A stretch of DNA of 64,000 nucleotides from a virus: positions 108,209 to 172,208 of IMG/VR virus record IMGVR_UViG_3300032323_001387. The stretch is one strand, 5' to 3'. Under the pieces are notes generated by a model. The model was not told the origin of the DNA, did no database searches, and saw only the letters and a list, made by a program, of their open reading frames with translations. Every line of letters starts with the position of its first letter. Position 1 is the first letter of the stretch. The translations under genes were made by a program, and so were the position numbers. Of this stretch, positions 60,385-64,000 are shown one piece after another.

Positions 60385-60954
60385 ATGCGTATTAATGAAA
60401 TTGTAATATACGAATTGAATAGATTAAAAGAAGCTAAAGTATCTGTCAAAGATCAAGTCATCAATGATGTTAGAAAGAATGGCGGCAATGCCAATGAATA
60501 CTTTGTTCGCTTTACAGACGTAGACAAATTAGGCTTTAGTGCAAGACAACAATTCGGCCGCAGCCTAGATGTTGACCATCCAGACTATTATCCAGACTAT
60601 ATTGGTGCAGGCAAAGGTAATCCTGCATTATGGTTCTACCCACTAAAAACTTATATAAACGACAATGGTTTATATGCTATAGAAAAGCCTTATGTTTGGC
60701 TAGTTAGATTGAAACCCAATGCTTGGTTGCAACCCGTAAATGCAAAAACAACAACTAAACAAGAAGCGCCGCAGGGTAAAGAAAGAGTTGGTATTTTAAA
60801 GAACATTAGACCTTGGCCAGCAGCAATATTTTTTAAGACAGGTTTTGATGTTGTGGGAAAATACTATGACTATGGTAGTCAACATAAAAGACACGGCGAA
60901 GTAAAAGGTCGTCCTGAGCCATCGTTCTTTGATCGAGTAAGAGGTGATACATGA
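60385..60954 (+). CDS. Conserved hypothetical late protein
   Basis: 189 residues. DKLGFSARQQFGRSLDVDHPDYYPDYIG, ALWFYPLKTYI, VWLVRLKPNAWLQPV, IFFKTGFDVVGKYYDYG. A globular alpha/beta protein; I recall similar ones in T4-like phages, without a known function. Predicted leaderless late mRNA. Confidence 0.7.
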   Translation: MRINEIVIYELNRLKEAKVSVKDQVINDVRKNGGNANEYFVRFTDVDKLGFSARQQFGRSLDVDHPDYYPDYIGAGKGNPALWFYPLKTYINDNGLYAIEKPYVWLVRLKPNAWLQPVNAKTTTKQEAPQGKERVGILKNIRPWPAAIFFKTGFDVVGKYYDYGSQHKRHGEVKGRPEPSFFDRVRGDT

Positions 60955-61025
60955 AAGATGATTTAACTATATTTGGAGTAAGCGTACTTGTTGTACTCAT
61001 AGTATTTGCTCTAGTTCTTTTATAA
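60951..61025 (+). CDS. 24-residue membrane peptide
   Basis: ATG 60951 overlaps the upstream stop (ATGA) and ends TAA 61025. The peptide is a short charged start (MKDDLT) plus one hydrophobic helix (IFGVSVLVVLIVFALVLL). The coupling and clean hydrophobicity suggest a real microprotein, but no homologue can be named. Confidence 0.45.
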   Translation: MKDDLTIFGVSVLVVLIVFALVLL

Positions 61026-61048
61026 TAGTTATTTTGGATAATATAAAT

Positions 61049-61077
61049 TTGACATTGTTGTTGGATAAGTATATAAT
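61049..61077 (+). promoter_or_regulatory. Consensus sigma70 promoter of tmRNA
   Basis: TTGACA, 17-base spacer, TATAAT (61072-61077), an ideal promoter; the predicted start is near 61084. Confidence 0.9.
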
Positions 61078-61083
61078 ATAATT

Positions 61084-61453
61084 TAAGACTGTATGAAGTA
61101 GACAGAAAAGGATTCAAGACGCGGGGGCAGTGCCCGCCAGGTCCACCAAAAACATACTTAAACCTCTGAAAAGAGGGGCCGACGGGATTCGGTAAAGTCT
61201 GATTGTAATATATCGGTTATTCCCATAGTATGTTTTTGATGGGCCTGACACAGGATCGATTGGGTCAAGAGTACGGAAATGGACAGTCCGGCAATGTAGA
61301 AGCCGTTAGGATTGGAGGCATGATCTGAAGCAAGCTAGACTTGACAGTAGGATTTTCCGGTCGAAGAAGCAAAACAAAGTAATCGCAAACGATTCACAAT
61401 ATTTGGTAGCAGCTAACGCTTGACGCCAAACGAGGTAGTTATACCTTGTCACC
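61084..61453 (+). ncRNA. ssrA: Circularly permuted tmRNA (two-piece ssrA precursor)
   Basis: The acceptor half comes first: T stem GCGGG / CCCGC (61122-61126 / 61134-61138) with loop GGCAGTG, acceptor strand CAGGTCC (61139-61145) and encoded ACCA (61146-61149). The coding half begins GGGCCTG (61242-61248), which pairs with CAGGTCC, and continues GACACAGGATCGATTGGG, as in tmRNA 5' ends. Resume codon GCA is at 61385, and the tag frame reads ANDSQYLVAANA, TGA at 61421. The spacer is closed by a perfect 11-bp helix (61149-61159 / 61228-61238) that extends the acceptor stem, as expected for pre-tmRNA cut by host RNases. Permuted tmRNAs are known from alphaproteobacteria, some betaproteobacteria and cyanobacteria. 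Confidence 0.9.
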
Positions 61454-61462
61454 AAAAATAGC

Positions 61463-61487
61463 AATAGGGACTTCGGTCCCTATTTTT
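61463..61487. terminator. Bidirectional terminator after tmRNA
   Basis: AATAGGGAC-TTCG-GTCCCTATT followed by TTTT on the plus strand. On the minus strand the hairpin is followed by GCTATTTTT, so it can also end the HNH gene transcript. Confidence 0.9.
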
Positions 61488-62112
61488 ATGGATATTGCCA
61501 AGTCCACGATCCATCCTCTCTATATAAACGTTTTCTGCCTATGACTTTGGCAGAAAGTTTAGCGGCACCTTTCCTGGCATTGTCAGCCGCAGTAGGATTA
61601 GGTAATCCTTTATTCCAAGATGTTCTACCATCTGCTTTTGTTTTTATGTTTCCGATAGGCTTATCTCTAAATTGAGAAATATATGTATTACGACACCGAG
61701 CATCGCAGTAATAATGTTCTTTTGGTGTATGGTGACAAAATTCCGTGTATTCTAAATCAGAATTACAATTGGAACACTTGTAATGTCTTATCTCTTTTGG
61801 TTTAGTCTTTGTTCGTCTGTTTGTTTCAGAGACCATTTTTGAATGTTCTATTCGAGATCTTTCATAATGTCTGTTAGAATACTTCTTTAATCTACCCATT
61901 AAATTCACGGCATGCCATAATGGTCCTCCGTGTATTTTAGCCAATAACAAATGTGCTATGTAATGTTCTCGATATGTTAAATTAACTAAATTAGAAGTAT
62001 CATCTGCACCGCCCAAACATTTTGGAAAAATATGGTGTGCTTCTTTGTATTGTGTTAAGGTTCTGAATTTGGCTCTTTCTATTAAAGATGTATAATGGTT
62101 TAAGTAGTTCAT
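61486..62112 (-). CDS. HNH endonuclease beside tmRNA
   Basis: 208 residues. HNH core: EAHHIFPKCLGG (His26, His27), SNLVNLTYREHYIAH (Asn41, His50), very similar to the core of the HNH at 31666. A Cys-rich zinc part follows (CSNC, later CDARC), then SWNKGLPNPTAADNARKGA, a NUMOD-like DNA-binding segment. Its ATG is 5 bases after a minus-strand late -10. It is a probable homing endonuclease inserted next to the tmRNA gene. Confidence 0.85.
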   Translation of the reverse strand: MNYLNHYTSLIERAKFRTLTQYKEAHHIFPKCLGGADDTSNLVNLTYREHYIAHLLLAKIHGGPLWHAVNLMGRLKKYSNRHYERSRIEHSKMVSETNRRTKTKPKEIRHYKCSNCNSDLEYTEFCHHTPKEHYYCDARCRNTYISQFRDKPIGNIKTKADGRTSWNKGLPNPTAADNARKGAAKLSAKVIGRKRLYREDGSWTWQYP

Positions 62113-62117
62113 AACTT

Positions 62118-62125
62118 TATTTATG
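62118..62125 (-). promoter_or_regulatory. Minus-strand late promoter (CATAAATA), leaderless type
   Basis: On the minus strand CATAAATA is followed by 5 bases and the HNH ATG at 62112. Confidence 0.55.
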
Positions 62126-62163
62126 CTTTCGCAGCCTAATACACCTCGTAACAGAAACTCTAG

Positions 62164-62186
62164 AAAGCACCTTCGGGTGCTTTTTT
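62164..62186 (+). terminator. Orphan plus-strand terminator
   Basis: AAAGCACC-TTCG-GGTGCTTT followed by TTTTTT. The nearest plus-strand transcription unit upstream is the tmRNA, which already has its own terminator; the HNH gene between them is antisense. Confidence 0.85.
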
Positions 62187-62246
62187 ATTATTAGTTTTTC
62201 CTATTGCTGCCATTAAAAAATATTAGGCAAAAACTATAGAAAACCA

Positions 62247-62300
62247 TTGATTTATAGCGTAAATAAATGTACAATAACTGTACAGTACAAAAATGTACAG
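62247..62300 (+). promoter_or_regulatory. ahpC promoter with TGTACA operator-like repeats
   Basis: TTGATT, 17-base spacer, TACAAT (62270-62275). TGTACA occurs at 62268-62273, 62279-62284 and 62294-62299, plus a partial GTACA at 62285-62289. The first covers the -10; the last two form an inverted repeat CTGTACA / TGTACAG with a 9-base gap near the expected start. Confidence 0.65.
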
Positions 62301-62335
62301 GTAAGTTTTTTCATTTCACACACAAAGGAGATAAT

Positions 62336-62875
62336 ATGAAAACAGTTGGCGACAAATTAGCCCCATTCGCAGTCACAGGCGTTAAGCCAGGACAACCAGA
62401 AGATGCATTCTATACTATTACAGAAAATAGTTTCGAAGGCAAGTGGAAAGTAATCGTTTACTATCCAAAAGACTTTACATTCGTTTGCCCTACAGAAATC
62501 GTAGCCTACGACAAGTTGGCACAAGACTTTGCTGACCGTGATGCAGTATTGCTAACAGGCAGCACAGACAACGAGTTCTGTAAAGTGGCATGGCAAAATG
62601 CACATGCTGATTTGAAGAAAATCACACACCACCAGTTCGCTGACACACAGCGCGGTGAGTTGAGCTTGATCGAGCAGTTGGGCGTATTCTATGCTCCAGC
62701 AGGTGCCGCACTTCGTGCAACATTTATTGTTGATCCAAGCAATGAAATCCAGCACGTTACTGTCAACAACTTGAACGTTGGTCGTAGCCCAGAAGAAACA
62801 CTTCGTGTATTGGATGCGCTACAGACTGGTGAACTGTGTGCTTGCAACCGTACAGTTGGTGGCGAGACTCTATAA
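62336..62875 (+). CDS. ahpC: Alkyl hydroperoxide reductase C (2-Cys peroxiredoxin)
   Basis: 179 residues from ATG 62336 (AAAGGAG upstream); a start 69 bases earlier would lie in the promoter. Peroxidatic Cys51 in FTFVCPTE, active-site Arg and Trp regions (VAWQNAHADLKKIT, APAGAALRATFIVDP), and a C-terminal GELCACN with the resolving Cys at 168/170. It reduces peroxides, using a host reductase. A phage copy would protect the infected cell from oxidative stress. The ATG of the aldolase gene overlaps its stop. Confidence 0.92.
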   Translation: MKTVGDKLAPFAVTGVKPGQPEDAFYTITENSFEGKWKVIVYYPKDFTFVCPTEIVAYDKLAQDFADRDAVLLTGSTDNEFCKVAWQNAHADLKKITHHQFADTQRGELSLIEQLGVFYAPAGAALRATFIVDPSNEIQHVTVNNLNVGRSPEETLRVLDALQTGELCACNRTVGGETL

Positions 62876-63510
62876 TGTTAGAAACTATATGCGACACTCT
62901 TGTTGAAGCATATAGACGCAACTGGATTACCAGTCGTGATGGCAATGTTTCAATTCGTCATCACGACCGTGATCACTTTTATATCACACCCAGTGGCGTC
63001 CGTAAACAAACACTACAGCCGGACCAGTTCAAGAAGATTGGTATCAGCCGTGGCAGTCACGCCGCACCTGTGGCAATTGATCTTCCTTATACTGACATCA
63101 GTGCTAATCTAAAGCCCAGTGGTGAGTTGCCTCTACACTTCGGACTTCAGAAAGAAATGGGTCAGCATAGCAGTGAAGTAAGAGTGGTGGTACATCTACA
63201 TCCTACGTATTGTGTTGCTGCTATGCATCGTGGTATTGAGTTAAGTAGTTTAGCCAAGGAGTTTCCTGAACTTAGTCGCTATACCAAGGTTGCGTCTAAC
63301 GTTGGTGATGTTCCTCCAATCAGTCAAGAACTTGCAGATCAATGTTTTGAGAAGTTAGAACTCGATGATTATGGAAACATTGCTTATGATATCGTAGGTA
63401 TAAAAGGTCACGGAGTAGTGGCCATTGACACAAGCCCATGGAGGGCTTTTGAGCACATTGAACGATTAGAACATATTTGTCAAATCGTATTGGCCTCAGG
63501 GAAATATTAA
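62875..63510 (+). CDS. Class II aldolase/adducin-family protein
   Basis: 211 residues from ATG 62875, which overlaps the ahpC stop (TAATG). Family signatures: SRDGNVSIR (20-28), YITPSG, KPSGELPLHFGL (Glu84 and His88) and VHLHP with His107/His109 as zinc ligands, then IKGHGVVAID with a third His. Relatives are fuculose-phosphate or ribulose-phosphate aldolases and MtnB dehydratase; the substrate here is unknown. Co-transcription with ahpC is unusual. Confidence 0.88.
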   Translation: MLETICDTLVEAYRRNWITSRDGNVSIRHHDRDHFYITPSGVRKQTLQPDQFKKIGISRGSHAAPVAIDLPYTDISANLKPSGELPLHFGLQKEMGQHSSEVRVVVHLHPTYCVAAMHRGIELSSLAKEFPELSRYTKVASNVGDVPPISQELADQCFEKLELDDYGNIAYDIVGIKGHGVVAIDTSPWRAFEHIERLEHICQIVLASGKY

Positions 63511-63511
63511 A

Positions 63512-64000
63512 ATGAGTTTTCTAGTAGCAAACTTACCACCAGTAAAATGTTTTGTTCGTAGAGAGTTTCTATATGACTTTGAAAAAGGTCACGGAGAACT
63601 AGAACCATGTTGGTGGATTACAATAAAGTCTCAACGTAGTCAAGCATTTCGTATCGAATCATATTTAAATCAGTATGGTGCGCTATATGATAAATTGCCA
63701 CTACACGCTTACTGTTGGAAACCCATAGAAGGTGATCCTTACCCTTTGGATTTCTTACAACTATGGAACAGTATGTCTTATGATATTACTGTGATCAGAA
63801 AAGCAATGATTGCTAACATGAGATGTAAAATTAAAATGAAGGATGGATCTTGGTTAGAAGGTGAATATCTTTTTACCGTTGATTCTGCACATCCAGATTT
63901 TAATACAATAGATTGCGGTCATAGTGAAGACGTCGAGGATCACAAAAGTTTTAACTTTATCAAATGTGACAATGGGCAATTTGCCGCACAACCAAATAAC
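63512..64000 (+). CDS. Conserved phage hypothetical protein, truncated by window end
   Basis: ATG 63512 opens a frame without stop to the right edge (163 residues visible). It begins MSFLVANLPPVKCFVRREFL, which I recall from conserved hypothetical proteins of T4-like phages, and contains YDFEKGHGELEPCWWITIKS and later MRCKIKMKDGSWLEGEYLF. Function unknown. Follows the aldolase gene by 1 base. Confidence 0.75.
   Translation, partial: MSFLVANLPPVKCFVRREFLYDFEKGHGELEPCWWITIKSQRSQAFRIESYLNQYGALYDKLPLHAYCWKPIEGDPYPLDFLQLWNSMSYDITVIRKAMIANMRCKIKMKDGSWLEGEYLFTVDSAHPDFNTIDCGHSEDVEDHKSFNFIKCDNGQFAAQPNN

Noticed and set aside
61164-61195. CCGACGGGATTCGG in the tmRNA spacer looked like the start of a second, normal tmRNA 5' end
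   Set aside because: It does not pair with the CAGGTCC acceptor strand and forms its own small hairpin next to CCTCT-GAAA-AGAGG. GGGCCTG at 61242 pairs correctly and is the real 5' end.
62267-62335. Longer AhpC with 23 extra residues
   Set aside because: The extension covers the -10 and TGTACA repeats; the ATG at 62336 has AAAGGAG and matches the usual AhpC N-terminus.
1-64000. tRNA genes and CRISPR arrays
   Set aside because: No cloverleaf with a T-loop TTCRANY and CCA was found in the short intergenic gaps, and no regularly spaced repeats were seen. Reading by eye could miss a degenerate case; tRNAscan-SE would settle it.

Overview
The window is part of the genome of a T4-like tailed phage (Tevenvirinae-related myovirus) of a Gram-negative bacterium. 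The evidence is a nearly complete set of T4-type genes: neck proteins gp13, gp14 and gp15, sheath gp18, tube gp19, head-completion gp4, terminase gp16/gp17, ssDNA-binding gp32, UvsX/UvsY/UvsW, primase gp61, helicase gp41, NrdA/NrdB, dNMP kinase and a PAAR spike tip. Late promoters of the type (T/G/C)NTAAATA stand in front of most structural genes. The DNA looks AT-rich and is very densely packed, with many ATGA or few-base overlaps. The host is not identified. Proteobacterial AxA signal peptides and lipoboxes, and a circularly permuted tmRNA (a form known in alphaproteobacteria, some betaproteobacteria and cyanobacteria), suggest a proteobacterium.

Layout. 1-4746: end of one fibre-type gene, a 941-residue tail fibre with an S74 chaperone domain, small virion genes and a GT-A-like enzyme. 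4706-7932 (minus strand): gp14, gp15, a Nudix hydrolase and a hypothetical, apparently one late operon. 8025-13728: structural gene, metalloprotease-like gene, a lipoprotein resembling alginate lyase, gp13, deoxyribonucleotidase and dNMP kinase. 13794-23225: gp18, gp19, a second tube-like protein, gp4, gp16, gp17 and three unknown late genes. 23379-26516: gp32, UvsX and UvsY. 26517-31617: accessory block of early cassettes (43-residue protein, AAA+ ATPase, secreted subtilase, ParB-like protein, GIY-YIG-like protein). 31666-36856: HNH endonuclease, UvsW, a clamp-loader-like candidate, small genes and a tiny DnaE-like protein. 37265-40482: virion gene, primase and helicase. 40479-47326: late hypotheticals, mostly small, and a PD-(D/E)XK nuclease. 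47347-55613: NrdA/NrdB, glutaredoxin and small redox genes, PAAR protein and a 949-residue structural protein with 22 prolines in a row. 55686-61025: small enzymes and hypotheticals, a late radical SAM gene and a secreted peptide. 61084-64000: permuted tmRNA, HNH endonuclease, AhpC, class II aldolase and a truncated conserved gene. No stretch over 300 bases lacks a gene, counting the tmRNA.

Regulation can be read from the sequence. Early sigma70 promoters of a conserved TTGACACAAATTGG type drive accessory and early genes with long leaders and good ribosome sites. A second class of sigma70-like promoters, and several late promoters, end only 5-7 bases before the ATG, predicting leaderless mRNAs. 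Two late genes have a terminator-like hairpin whose 5' arm or loop holds the late promoter and whose 3' arm holds the Shine-Dalgarno.

The most notable items are the permuted tmRNA with a complete tag reading frame (ANDSQYLVAANA), a 187-residue protein keeping the DnaE catalytic landmarks in order, the leaderless-promoter system, the secreted subtilase and lyase-like lipoprotein, and a terminator-promoter unit duplicated around an HNH gene. All identifications rest on reading motifs by eye; no database search was run.
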